Assembly: GCA_017381035.1 (NCBI GenBank)
Contig: JAFOCW010000046.1
Span: 1 to 33,592 of the forward strand
From: Clostridia bacterium
GTDB lineage: Bacteria; Bacillota; Clostridia; Oscillospirales; Acutalibacteraceae
Length of the DNA: 33,592 nucleotides
Direction of reading: 5' to 3'
Numbering within the stretch: position 1 is the stretch's first letter; every line of letters begins with the position of its first letter. The notes beneath the pieces are model-generated. The model did no database searches. It worked only from the letters and a program-made list of their open reading frames with translations, and was not told the origin of the DNA. A program made the translations under genes and the position numbers. This document shows, in pieces, positions 23,593 through 31,375 of this stretch.

Positions 23593-25008
23593 TTAAGGTT
23601 TTTCTTCTAACAACTGATTTGCACTGTCTACTGCGGTTTGAAGCTTATTTAAGTATGCGCTTCTTGCAGTTTGTGCGGTAGTACCCTGATAAAGCGGGTC
23701 ATACATAAGGTCTTCAACGGTTGTCTTGAGGGTGGAATTGAAGGTATCTGTTCCAAGGGAAACAAGCTTAACCTTCTGATAACTGCCTTCGTGGGCTGCA
23801 ATATCGAAAGCAAGAATGTGAGCACTGTTTTCGTCCCAACCGTCTGCCATATAGGCCTGCTTTTCTTTTTCTAAACGTTCTTTTGTGGGGAAGTCGTCAA
23901 GTCTTGTTGAAGTAAGGGTTGCAATTGCGCCAAGCACGTTGCCCTTAGAGGGAATTGCGTAACCCGAAGTAACTCCGTAGCAGTAATAGTCGTCGGCCTT
24001 TTCGTTACGGGGAAGCATTACAAGAGCAAGCTCGCCGCTGTTTTTCATTGCATTTAAGTCTTCGTTTTCAAGAATGGTCCAACGTCCTGCGAAGGAGAAT
24101 ACAAGTCTGCCCGAAGAAAGTAAATCTACAGTTGTACCGTTACGGCCGTCTACGTCGGGCATATAGCCGTTAGACTGCTTGCGGCACATTTTATTAAGGA
24201 AATCTGCTAAGGTTTCATAATTCTTGCCTGTGATGGGGTCAAGTGTAATTTTGCCGTCCTTGAACTGTGTAACGCCGGTACCTAAGGAAGTTAAATAACA
24301 ATGGCTCATGGGGTAGTTGTCGGTACCGAAAAGGTCTACTGCATAGTCGCCGTCGGTATCGCCGCAAAGCTTTTCTATGTATTCTTCAAGCTTGCCCCAG
24401 GTCCATTCACCTTTTTTGTAAAGCTCAACCGGGTCGGTAAGGCCTGCATCGCTGATTATTTTTTTGTTGTAAATCATTTCGTTGGGGGTGTATGCGCCAA
24501 GCGAAAGAGCATAATAATTGTCGCCGATTTTATAGTTGCTCATTGTGTTTACTTCGTCTTTCCAAAGAAGGTCTTCGAAATTAACGTAATCGCTTATAGC
24601 AACAAAGGTGCCTTCGCTACACATTCTGGGGAACCAACCGGGAAGCTTTGAAGTTTCAACAATATCGGGGGGTGTATCGGACGCAATCATACTGATAATA
24701 CGTGTGGTTTGCTGTTCGAGCGGAATAACTATTGGCTTGAGTTCAATGCCATAGTGATTCTTTGCCGACTGTGCAATACGTGCCCAGGTATTAGTTTCGG
24801 GGTCTTTGCCTGTGAAATCGGCGTCTACGATAACTTCTACCACCTTGTCTTCTACGTTATACTCAGGTGCAGCAAGTTTTTCGGTGTTAGCTGCGGGTCT
24901 TTGAGATTTATCACCCGAGTTTGCGGTGTCGCCGTTGCCGCAAGCCGCACAGGTGATAAGCATTATGGCAGCTAAAACTAAACAACCAATACGTACAAGT
25001 TTTTTCAT
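23593..25008 (-). CDS. ABC-type extracellular solute-binding lipoprotein (family 1)
   Basis: 471 residues from the ATG at 25008, which follows AAGGAGATG at 25014-25022; a longer frame from 25083 would run through the neighbouring AraC gene and lacks a signal peptide. The lipobox is ITCAAC (Cys23). The mature protein has the features of sugar-type binding proteins: DTPPDIVETSKLPGWFPRM, EMIYNKKIISDAGL, KGEWTWGKLEEYIEKL and SFAGRWTILEN. Family members deliver oligosaccharides to MalFG-type permeases, but none are in the window, so partners must be elsewhere or it acts as a sensor ligand carrier. It lies 31 bases after the AraC gene. Confidence 0.88.
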   Translation of the reverse strand: MKKLVRIGCLVLAAIMLITCAACGNGDTANSGDKSQRPAANTEKLAAPEYNVEDKVVEVIVDADFTGKDPETNTWARIAQSAKNHYGIELKPIVIPLEQQTTRIISMIASDTPPDIVETSKLPGWFPRMCSEGTFVAISDYVNFEDLLWKDEVNTMSNYKIGDNYYALSLGAYTPNEMIYNKKIISDAGLTDPVELYKKGEWTWGKLEEYIEKLCGDTDGDYAVDLFGTDNYPMSHCYLTSLGTGVTQFKDGKITLDPITGKNYETLADFLNKMCRKQSNGYMPDVDGRNGTTVDLLSSGRLVFSFAGRWTILENEDLNAMKNSGELALVMLPRNEKADDYYCYGVTSGYAIPSKGNVLGAIATLTSTRLDDFPTKERLEKEKQAYMADGWDENSAHILAFDIAAHEGSYQKVKLVSLGTDTFNSTLKTTVEDLMYDPLYQGTTAQTARSAYLNKLQTAVDSANQLLEEKP

Positions 25009-25039
25009 AAATAGCATCTCCTTAAATATATAATATTTT

Positions 25040-25882
25040 TTAATTTTCAACTTTTTTACTGCGAGATATGCGGCGGTATTCAAGCGCCGTCATACCCGTA
25101 TATTTTTTAAAGGCCTTCATAAAATGGTCGTTATTTGCAAAACCGACCGAACGGCCAACTTCGCCTACAAAAAGTTCACTTTCGGAAAGTAACCTTTTGG
25201 CTTCTTCAATTCTTTTCTTGATAAGTATGTCTTTAACGGTGTCGCCATCTTTGAACAGAGAACAAAGATAAGAATGACTTATGTTGAAAAAAGTGCATAT
25301 GTTGCTTATTTTAAAGTTTGATTCGGGAAAATGAATGTCTATATAAAACAACACCTGCTCCTTAAGGGTTTGTGCCTTAACCTTTTTTTGCTTGATGCTT
25401 ACAACATCCATTATGGAATAGAAAAGAGCCAGTGCTGAAAAGTAGCCGCTTTCCCCCGTTTGCTCTTTATTATCGAAAAAGTTTTTAAAAAGCGAATAGA
25501 CCGAAAAGGGTGCGCTGCAGGTAAAAAAAGGTGTATCGTTACTAAAACCCATTCTATCGACAAAAAAGGGAGCAATGTCTCCGACAAAATCAATCCACGC
25601 ATATGACCACGGGTCTTTTGGGTCGGGATAATAGCAAACATCTGCGTCAATAGGAATTAAAAACATCTGGTTTTCGGAAAGTCTGTATTTTTTGCCATAC
25701 AGTTCCATAACGCCGTGCCCCGATAAAATAAAATGAAGTGTATAAATTTTTGGCAAACGTTTCATTTTAAAGGGTTCAATATAGTGGAAGTTGTGATAGC
25801 CTACACTCATTACCGAAAAATTATTATCGAATACTTCCATATATTCAGATATTATTTCAGATTTATCTGTAAAAAGTTCCAA
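25040..25882 (-). CDS. AraC-family transcriptional regulator
   Basis: 280 residues from the TTG at 25882, 6 bases after GAGGTGG; the alternative TTG further upstream lies within the ribosome site. The N-terminal cupin-like ligand domain contains LPKIYTLHFILSGHGVMELYG and RLSENQMFLIPIDADVCYYP. The C-terminal 95 residues carry two helix-turn-helix motifs: FKISNICTFFNISHSYLCSL and VGRSVGFANNDHFMKAFKKY followed by TGMTALEYR. Such proteins sense sugars and activate adjacent glycan-uptake genes. It is first in the secreted-glycan unit and probably autoregulated through repeats upstream of its promoter. Confidence 0.92.
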   Translation of the reverse strand: MELFTDKSEIISEYMEVFDNNFSVMSVGYHNFHYIEPFKMKRLPKIYTLHFILSGHGVMELYGKKYRLSENQMFLIPIDADVCYYPDPKDPWSYAWIDFVGDIAPFFVDRMGFSNDTPFFTCSAPFSVYSLFKNFFDNKEQTGESGYFSALALFYSIMDVVSIKQKKVKAQTLKEQVLFYIDIHFPESNFKISNICTFFNISHSYLCSLFKDGDTVKDILIKKRIEEAKRLLSESELFVGEVGRSVGFANNDHFMKAFKKYTGMTALEYRRISRSKKVEN

Positions 25883-25902
25883 GCTACACCACCTCAAGAA
25901 TA

Positions 25903-25931
25903 TGATATAACCAAATACAGCTATTTGTCAA
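25903..25931 (-). promoter_or_regulatory. Promoter of the AraC / glycan locus
   Basis: TTGACA at 25931-25926 on the minus strand. The -10 is less clear: TATATC (16-base spacing) or TATCAT (18-base spacing). A strong -35 with a poor -10 suits an activated promoter. Confidence 0.55.
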
Positions 25932-25938
25932 CTTTATT

Positions 25939-25972
25939 GTAAAAAATCACATAAATACAGTAAAAAATGACA
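25939..25972 (-). promoter_or_regulatory. Two direct repeats spaced 21 bp, candidate AraC sites
   Basis: On the plus strand GTAAAAAATCACA (25939-25951) and GTAAAAAATGACA (25960-25972) match at 12 of 13 bases and start exactly 21 bp apart, two helical turns. The nearer copy ends 7 bases upstream of the -35 box. This is the usual geometry for a dimeric AraC-type activator. Confidence 0.5.
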
Positions 25973-26004
25973 CAGTTTTAAGGAGATTTTGACATAAATA
26001 CTGT
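25949..26004. repeat. Second direct repeat pair upstream of araC-type gene
   Basis: ACATAAATACAGT (25949-25961) and ACATAAATACTGT (25992-26004) differ at one base and start 43 bp apart, about four helical turns. They may be extra regulator sites or the trace of a duplication. Confidence 0.45.
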
Positions 26005-26021
26005 TGTGTATTAAAAAAAAT

Positions 26022-26051
26022 AAAACGGTGTGGCAAAACCCACACCGTTTT
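26022..26051 (-). terminator. Terminator of the EF-G-like gene
   Basis: AAAACGGTGTGG (26022-26033) and CCACACCGTTTT (26040-26051) form 12 pairs around a 6-base loop, followed on the minus strand by ATTTTTTTTA. It starts 9 bases after the stop codon at 26060. Confidence 0.93.
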
Positions 26052-26059
26052 AATATGTT

Positions 26060-28117
26060 TTATTCTGCTTTACTTTCGGCTATGATTTTTTGTGCGATGG
26101 AAGCAGGTACTTCTTCATACCTTGCAAATTCGGTATAGAAGGAGCCGATACCACGTGTTACAGAACGCAGAACTGTTGGGAAGTCGGCGAGCTCGCTTTC
26201 GGGAACTTCGGCCGAAATTACCATAAGCTTTCCGTCGGGGTCCATACCGAGAACACGGCCGCGGCGCTTATTAATATCGCCCATAATGTCGCCCGAATTA
26301 TCGGTGGGAACGGTTGCAACAAGTGTTACAACGGGTTCAAGAAGCACAGGAGAAGCTTCGGGTATACCTGCCTTGAAGGCAAGAGAAGCAGCAGTTTTGA
26401 ATGCAAGTTCGGAAGAGTCAACGGGGTGGTAAGAACCGTCGGTGAGGGTTGCCTTAACGCCAACCATTGGGTAACCTGCAAGAACACCGGTCTGAGCCGA
26501 TTCTAAAAGACCCTTTTCAACTGCCGGGAAGTAGTTCTTGGGAACCGAGCCGCCGAATACTGTTTCGGCAAATTCGATGCCTTCGCAATCCCACGGTTCG
26601 AACTCAATCCAAACGTCGCCGAACTGACCGTGTCCGCCCGACTGCTTTTTATGACGGCCCTGAGCCTTTGCCTTTTTGCGAATAGTTTCGCGGTAGGCAA
26701 CCTTGGGTGCATCGAACTGAACTTCAACACCGAACTTGGTTTTAAGCTTGTTGGCGACGGTATCGAGATGCTGTTCGCCAAGACCTGCTAAAATCATTTC
26801 GCCGGTTGCATCGTTATTGTAAACGCTGATGGTTGGGTCTTCTTCGGCAAGCTTATAAAGACCTGCGGCGAGTTTTTCTTCTTCGCCCTTCTTCTTGGGA
26901 CGAACTGCCATTTTATAATTGGGAAGCTCGTAAGAAATTTCGGGAAGTCTTACGGGGCGTGCGGGTGAGCAAAGAGTATCGCCCGTGCCGGTTGAACTGA
27001 GCTTTGCAACCGCACCGATGTCGCCTGCGGAAACAACGTTTGTTTCAATTTGCTTTTTACCGCAAACGTAGTAAAGCTTACCAATGCGTTCGTTAGCGCC
27101 TGTGCGCATATTAAGAAGGGTCATATCGGAAGCAACCTTACCGCTTACAACCTTGAAGTAAACAAGTTTACCAACGAAGGGGTCAACCACTGTTTTGAAT
27201 ACAACGGCGGCAGTTTGAGCGTCTTCGTTAACGGTTAACTGAATTTCGTTACCGTCGTTATCTACACCGGTTTCACCTGCAACTGTTTCTGCCCAGGGTG
27301 CAAGCCAGATAAGACCGTTTAAAAGCTGGTCGATAGCCTCTAGGCCACTTGCGCTTCCGCAGAAAACGGGTGCGATTTCACCACGGCGTACACCGGTAGC
27401 GAGACCCATAATAAGTTCGTCGGGTGTGAATTCTTCGCCCGAGAAATATTTTTCCATAAGCTCTTCGCTGGTTTCGGCAACCGCTTCGTTAATGGCGGTG
27501 CGAAGACCTTCAAGACGGTGGCCCATATCGGGCATGGGAACAACCGTTGCCTTGCCGTCTTTATAAGCGTATGCACGGAAGTCGATAAGATTTATGTAGC
27601 ACTGAACCTTGTGTTCTTCAACGTAGGGTACAACAATGGGGCAAACCATTGGACCGTAGGTAGATTTCAGGTCTTCGAACACCTTGTAGAAATCGGCGTG
27701 TTCGTGGTCCATTTTATTAATGAAGAATATTTTTGCAATTCCCTTTTTAGAAGCAGAGTCGAAAGCCTTTTGTGCGCCAACCGACAAACCACTTTTACCC
27801 GAAATTACAATTACCGAGCTTCCTGCAGCACGGAAACCTTCGCTGACAGACGCCGAAAAATCGAACTGGCCGGGAGTATCTATAATATTAAGCTTAACAT
27901 CCTTCCATTCGCAAGGAACAACAGATGCCGATATACTTGATTTTCTGCGGATTTCTTCTGCATCAAAGTCGGACACGGTGTTGCCTTCTGCGATGGTGCC
28001 TAAGCGGTCGGACTTACCGGTAAGATAATAAGCCGCCTCGACAAGAGAGGTTTTACCGGCCGAAGCATGACCGGCGAAAACGACATTTCGAATGTTTTTA
28101 GCCTTGTAGTCTTTCAA
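26060..28117 (-). CDS. EF-G-like translational GTPase paralogue
   Basis: 685 residues with the five EF-G domains. G1 is GHASAGKTSL (16-25), G3 DTPGQFDF (80-87), G4 NKMD (134-137) and G5 CGSA. Domain IV has GRHKKQSGGHGQFGDVWIEF, and domains IV-V continue with PKNYFPAVEKGL and GRVLGMDPDGK. This is the EF-G paralogue group common in Clostridia, separate from the housekeeping fusA that sits with ribosomal genes. The catalytic His of G3 (DTPGH) is Gln84 here, and the RGITI switch I sequence reads RRKSSISAS. The start is a TTG preceded by GAAAGGAG. It is monocistronic with its own terminator. A role in ribosome recycling or stress is possible but not shown by the sequence. Confidence 0.9.
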   Translation of the reverse strand: MKDYKAKNIRNVVFAGHASAGKTSLVEAAYYLTGKSDRLGTIAEGNTVSDFDAEEIRRKSSISASVVPCEWKDVKLNIIDTPGQFDFSASVSEGFRAAGSSVIVISGKSGLSVGAQKAFDSASKKGIAKIFFINKMDHEHADFYKVFEDLKSTYGPMVCPIVVPYVEEHKVQCYINLIDFRAYAYKDGKATVVPMPDMGHRLEGLRTAINEAVAETSEELMEKYFSGEEFTPDELIMGLATGVRRGEIAPVFCGSASGLEAIDQLLNGLIWLAPWAETVAGETGVDNDGNEIQLTVNEDAQTAAVVFKTVVDPFVGKLVYFKVVSGKVASDMTLLNMRTGANERIGKLYYVCGKKQIETNVVSAGDIGAVAKLSSTGTGDTLCSPARPVRLPEISYELPNYKMAVRPKKKGEEEKLAAGLYKLAEEDPTISVYNNDATGEMILAGLGEQHLDTVANKLKTKFGVEVQFDAPKVAYRETIRKKAKAQGRHKKQSGGHGQFGDVWIEFEPWDCEGIEFAETVFGGSVPKNYFPAVEKGLLESAQTGVLAGYPMVGVKATLTDGSYHPVDSSELAFKTAASLAFKAGIPEASPVLLEPVVTLVATVPTDNSGDIMGDINKRRGRVLGMDPDGKLMVISAEVPESELADFPTVLRSVTRGIGSFYTEFARYEEVPASIAQKIIAESKAE

Positions 28118-28146
28118 AACAAGCGCTCCTTTCGTATGTAACGCAA

Positions 28147-28209
28147 TTTTTCTTGTATTTGCCTCTTAAGCGACAAAAAACTATTGCTTGCCACCTTATA
28201 CAAGAAAAA
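28147..28209. repeat. 11-bp inverted repeat in the EF-G-like upstream region
   Basis: TTTTTCTTGTA (28147-28157) and its exact complement TACAAGAAAAA (28199-28209) are separated by 41 bases in the 154-base gap upstream of the EF-G-like gene. A TATAAG lies at its distal arm on the minus strand. It may be a protein site or leader structure; no riboswitch class is recognised. Confidence 0.4.
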
Positions 28210-28271
28210 CCGCAAAATTTTGACAAATTGCACAAAAGACAATGTCTTTAGTGAAATTTTATGCTATAATA

Positions 28272-29168
28272 TTACCACATTTCTTTACGCTTTTCAATAG
28301 TAAAGTTAAAAAAATTTGCTTTAATTTCGCAAAAAAACGAAAGGGCAATTTCTTTTGCCGAATATATACAAACGGCTATTCGAATAAGGGCGGTAAAAAA
28401 TGCGACCGCATAGAAAAAGCCGTCGAGCCGCGAAAATATTTCACCCATAGATGCGGTGCTTACCGAAACGGAATAGGGGTAATTGAGGGTGGCGGCCAAT
28501 TCGCTTCCGAAAAGGGCTAAAACGTTAACGACCGACAGTATAAACACAAAAAAGCTTAAAAGATAAGAGGCTACAAGACTTTTCCCTTTTTGTTCTTTAC
28601 CCAAAAACACAATAGGCACAGCCGATGCCGAAAGATTTAATAATAAGGGTACAAACGATGAAAGCAAGCTTATATTTATAGGTTTATGGGGCAATAGATA
28701 TTTTATATTCATAAACTGAACCGAAAAGGCGAACATAAAAACAATTACCACAAACACTAGTGGGAATGTCAGCACAGAAATTTTTAAAAGCACCTTTTTG
28801 CCGCCAAACGCCAGAAAGAGCGCAATTGCAAAAACTGAAACGAAGGGCAAAAAGACGTCATTTACCGAAAGCATTATCTGAGCTGCATAACAAGAGAAGT
28901 TGTGGGCTGTGAAAAGTGCTGTTGTGATAAGAATTAAAACCGACAAGAACAAAAAGGTTAAATGGAGTATTTTTTTGCCTTTAAAGTTTAACTTGTCCCA
29001 AATACTTACAATATATTTAATTACAAACAGCAATAATACGGCCGCCAAAAAGGCGAGCAAAAAGCCAAAAGCATCGCTTAAAAGATTGCCCGAAAACTTA
29101 AGGCTTAAAAGAAGGTCGCCGAGTACGGTTATTGACGATATGCAAATTATACCTGCTTTATTTTTCAC
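28272..29168 (-). CDS. GerAB-family spore germination permease
   Basis: 298 residues from the GTG at 29168, which follows TAAGGAG by 7 bases; the ATG at 29186 has no ribosome site. The protein is almost entirely hydrophobic with about nine membrane helices and belongs to the APC-like GerAB family. In the germinant receptor this subunit binds the small-molecule germinant. Family members are usually about 365 residues, so this one is short by one or two helices. It is the last gene of the operon, order A-C-B. Sequence similarity to GerAB is modest by eye, and operon context carries much of the call. Confidence 0.8.
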   Translation of the reverse strand: MKNKAGIICISSITVLGDLLLSLKFSGNLLSDAFGFLLAFLAAVLLLFVIKYIVSIWDKLNFKGKKILHLTFLFLSVLILITTALFTAHNFSCYAAQIMLSVNDVFLPFVSVFAIALFLAFGGKKVLLKISVLTFPLVFVVIVFMFAFSVQFMNIKYLLPHKPINISLLSSFVPLLLNLSASAVPIVFLGKEQKGKSLVASYLLSFFVFILSVVNVLALFGSELAATLNYPYSVSVSTASMGEIFSRLDGFFYAVAFFTALIRIAVCIYSAKEIALSFFCEIKANFFNFTIEKRKEMW

Positions 29169-29200
29169 CCGTTTGCTCCTTAGCATAGATTTGACTTTGT

Positions 29201-29830
29201 TTAAGGTTTAAAAGTTTTTTTCTTTTGACTGCCTTTATATTCGGCAAGACCCGAAAATTTAATTTCTTCATTTTTAGTTTCAATATGGCAGAGTGCAAAA
29301 TTGCCGCCGTTTTCCAAAACGGCGGTCTTTATTTCGAATAGTGCCGTATGTCCGCCAAAACCCCATTCTTTTGCGTTTTGCTTTATTAGCGAAACCATTT
29401 CGTTTCCGCTTGTAATTTTGCCGCTTGAGAGTGCGTCTTCTATATTTTTGGTGTAGGCGAGCGTTACCCTTTGCGACATACCGAGCCGCACCAAACAGTC
29501 AAGGGTGTGTTTTAAAAGTTCACCTTCAATTCCGTCGGACAAAAAGACGATTTGACAGTGTTCGAATGAAGGCGCCTTTGAAAGCTTAGATTTTATATTG
29601 CTAAGCGCAAGTGGTATATTGTCCCCTTCCCCTTGAGTTAAAAAGGTGTTTATATTGCCGTTTTCGGTGGTGGCAAAATCTATTGCCTGAAGATATGCAT
29701 TTACGGTATTCTTTTCTTCCGAAAAGCCAAGTGCAGTTACGGTGAATTTGGCATCGGGCTCGGAATAGGCGCAAGAAGAAAGGGTTAGTATCAGTATTAA
29801 CGGCAGTATTAATTTATATATTTTTTTCAT
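29201..29830 (-). CDS. GerAC-like spore germination lipoprotein, N-terminal half only
   Basis: 209 residues with signal peptide and lipobox LSSC (Cys20). AKFTVTALGFSEEKNTVNAY, APSFEHCQIVFLSDGIEGEL and KEWGFGGHTALFEIKTAVLE follow the N-terminal domain of Ger(x)C proteins, ending at FSGLAEYKG, the usual end of domain 1. GerAC is normally about 370-400 residues; the C-terminal domain is missing and is not found in another frame before GerAB begins 33 bases later. It overlaps gerAA by 4 bases. It anchors to the inner spore membrane by a lipid. The short form may be natural in this lineage. Confidence 0.8.
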   Translation of the reverse strand: MKKIYKLILPLILILTLSSCAYSEPDAKFTVTALGFSEEKNTVNAYLQAIDFATTENGNINTFLTQGEGDNIPLALSNIKSKLSKAPSFEHCQIVFLSDGIEGELLKHTLDCLVRLGMSQRVTLAYTKNIEDALSSGKITSGNEMVSLIKQNAKEWGFGGHTALFEIKTAVLENGGNFALCHIETKNEEIKFSGLAEYKGSQKKKTFKP

Positions 29831-31281
29831 TTTGTTTTCCTTATAACGTTTCTTTTTTGAATTAAGGGTCTTGTTATCATTTTAGTCCAGGGGGCTCTTA
29901 CGAAAACATCCTTTAGAGTCTGGCAGGTAGGGTTGTTTAAAGACAGGGTTGCATCTACCCCGAACGATTCCATTTTTAAAACCGATATTACGGTTACCGC
30001 AAACACGCACAAAATTCCGTAAAGGCCGAAAAGTGCGGCGGCAAAAATCATAATAAACCTTAAATAGAACACCGCCGTTTTAAGACGGGGCACCATAAGG
30101 CCGCAAATTCCCGAAAAGGCAACCGCAATAAGCATTGGGGCACTTACAATTTTGGCTTCTACCGCCGCTTGACCTACCACAAGACCGCCAACAATACTAA
30201 GGGCGTGGCCAACACTTTGGGGCATTCGTATTCCCGTTTCGCGAAGCACCTCAAAAATAAGGGTTAATATTATACATTCAAGGGCCGACGGAAATGGCAC
30301 GCCCATTCGTGCAGACGATACGGTTATGGCGAAGGCCGGCGGCAGAAACTGAAAATGAAAGGTTGCAAGCGCTAAATACACCGCCGAAACGGTGGTGGCA
30401 AGAAAGAAACAGATTATTCTTAAAAGTCTGCCGAAGGTGGCAAGCTTATAGTTTATATAATAGTCTTCGTCCGACTGGAAATTTTCGGAAAACAGATAAG
30501 GCAGTGTTATTACAACGGGGGTTGAATCTACCACCAGGGCTATACGGCCTTCAAGAAGTCTTGCGGCTACTATATCGGGGCGCTCGGTTGCGCCAACCGA
30601 CTTAAACAGCGATGCTTTGTGGTCGGTTATTTGTTCGGTGATATAGTTGGAATCGAGCACCGAATCTATATCTATTTTAGAAAGTCGGTATTTCAGTATT
30701 CTAAGGGTTTCTTCGTTTACAAGTCCCTTAATATAGCACACGAAAACGTAGGTATTCGTTTTACGGCCAAGGCGAATAACCTTGGCGCAAAAATCGGGGG
30801 TTTGAAGCCGTCTTCTGAGCATTGCTACGTTGAACATTGCCGCTTCGTCGAAGCCTTCACGTGGGCCCTGAAGCACACGCTCGTTTTCGGGCTCGGAAAT
30901 GCCCCTTGTGCGCCAACCTTTTGTGTTTATAACTATTGCCGTATGACTGTTTTCAATAAGCAGAAGCGTATCGCCGTAAAGGGCGGCAGAAACTGCTTCG
31001 TTTATGTTTGACGTCATTTTGATTTCGCTTGCAAAAAGCAGTCTTTCGGCAACCTGTTTTGCCGCTTTTTGCTTATTTATTTCGGCTTTCGATTTTACAA
31101 GGGGCTTTATTATAGATTCGTTTATAAGCTCTACGTTAACCATTCCGTCGAAATAAAAAAGGCAGGCCGAAAGCGAGCAAAAGGTAAATTTCCTTTTCCT
31201 TAGTATGCTATCGCCCGAAAAAATATCTTCTACTGTTTTTATGTTGTCGGTAAGATTTATTTTAAAATTTTTATCTGCCAC
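29827..31281 (-). CDS. GerAA-family spore germination protein
   Basis: 484 residues of normal family length. The N-terminal soluble region contains GPREGFDEAAMFNVAMLRRR. The membrane domain starts near residue 285 and has five or so helices. Conserved family sequence is clear: EGRIALVVDSTPVVITLPYL, ETGIRMPQSVGHALSIVGGL and VVGQAAVEAKIVSAPM. GerAA forms the oligomeric channel of germinant receptors in the inner spore membrane. The start is a GTG at 31281 after AAGGGTGA. It is first in a gerAA-gerAC-gerAB unit and is divergent from the 31376 gene. Expression in the forespore is expected, but no convincing sigma-G promoter was identified. Confidence 0.94.
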   Translation of the reverse strand: MADKNFKINLTDNIKTVEDIFSGDSILRKRKFTFCSLSACLFYFDGMVNVELINESIIKPLVKSKAEINKQKAAKQVAERLLFASEIKMTSNINEAVSAALYGDTLLLIENSHTAIVINTKGWRTRGISEPENERVLQGPREGFDEAAMFNVAMLRRRLQTPDFCAKVIRLGRKTNTYVFVCYIKGLVNEETLRILKYRLSKIDIDSVLDSNYITEQITDHKASLFKSVGATERPDIVAARLLEGRIALVVDSTPVVITLPYLFSENFQSDEDYYINYKLATFGRLLRIICFFLATTVSAVYLALATFHFQFLPPAFAITVSSARMGVPFPSALECIILTLIFEVLRETGIRMPQSVGHALSIVGGLVVGQAAVEAKIVSAPMLIAVAFSGICGLMVPRLKTAVFYLRFIMIFAAALFGLYGILCVFAVTVISVLKMESFGVDATLSLNNPTCQTLKDVFVRAPWTKMITRPLIQKRNVIRKTK

Positions 31282-31345
31282 TTACTTCACCCTTGTTAGT
31301 GTTTGCAGGTATTACCGAACTATTCTTTAATAAACCGCATATAAA

Positions 31346-31351
31346 TATAAT
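31346..31351 (+). promoter_or_regulatory. TATAAT-like -10 for the SpoIID-like pair
   Basis: TATAAT 24 bases before the ATG at 31376, but no matching -35 is seen. The overlapping CATATAAATATAA could instead serve a sporulation sigma factor; it does not match any consensus well. Confidence 0.25.
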
Positions 31352-31375
31352 AAACATTTATTAAAGGAGAAGATT

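Noticed and set aside
23593-25083. Start of the solute-binding protein at 25083
   Set aside because: It would run through the end of the AraC gene and place 25 charged residues before the lipoprotein signal; ATG at 25008 has AAGGAG.
28199-28270. Plus-strand TTGACA and TATAAT near 28217-28270 as a promoter
   Set aside because: The two boxes are about 39 bases apart and would transcribe antisense into the gerAB-type gene.
31282-31375. Sigma-G promoter for the ger operon
   Set aside because: Candidate -35 and -10 pairs near GAATA and CACTAAC do not fit the consensus well enough to report.
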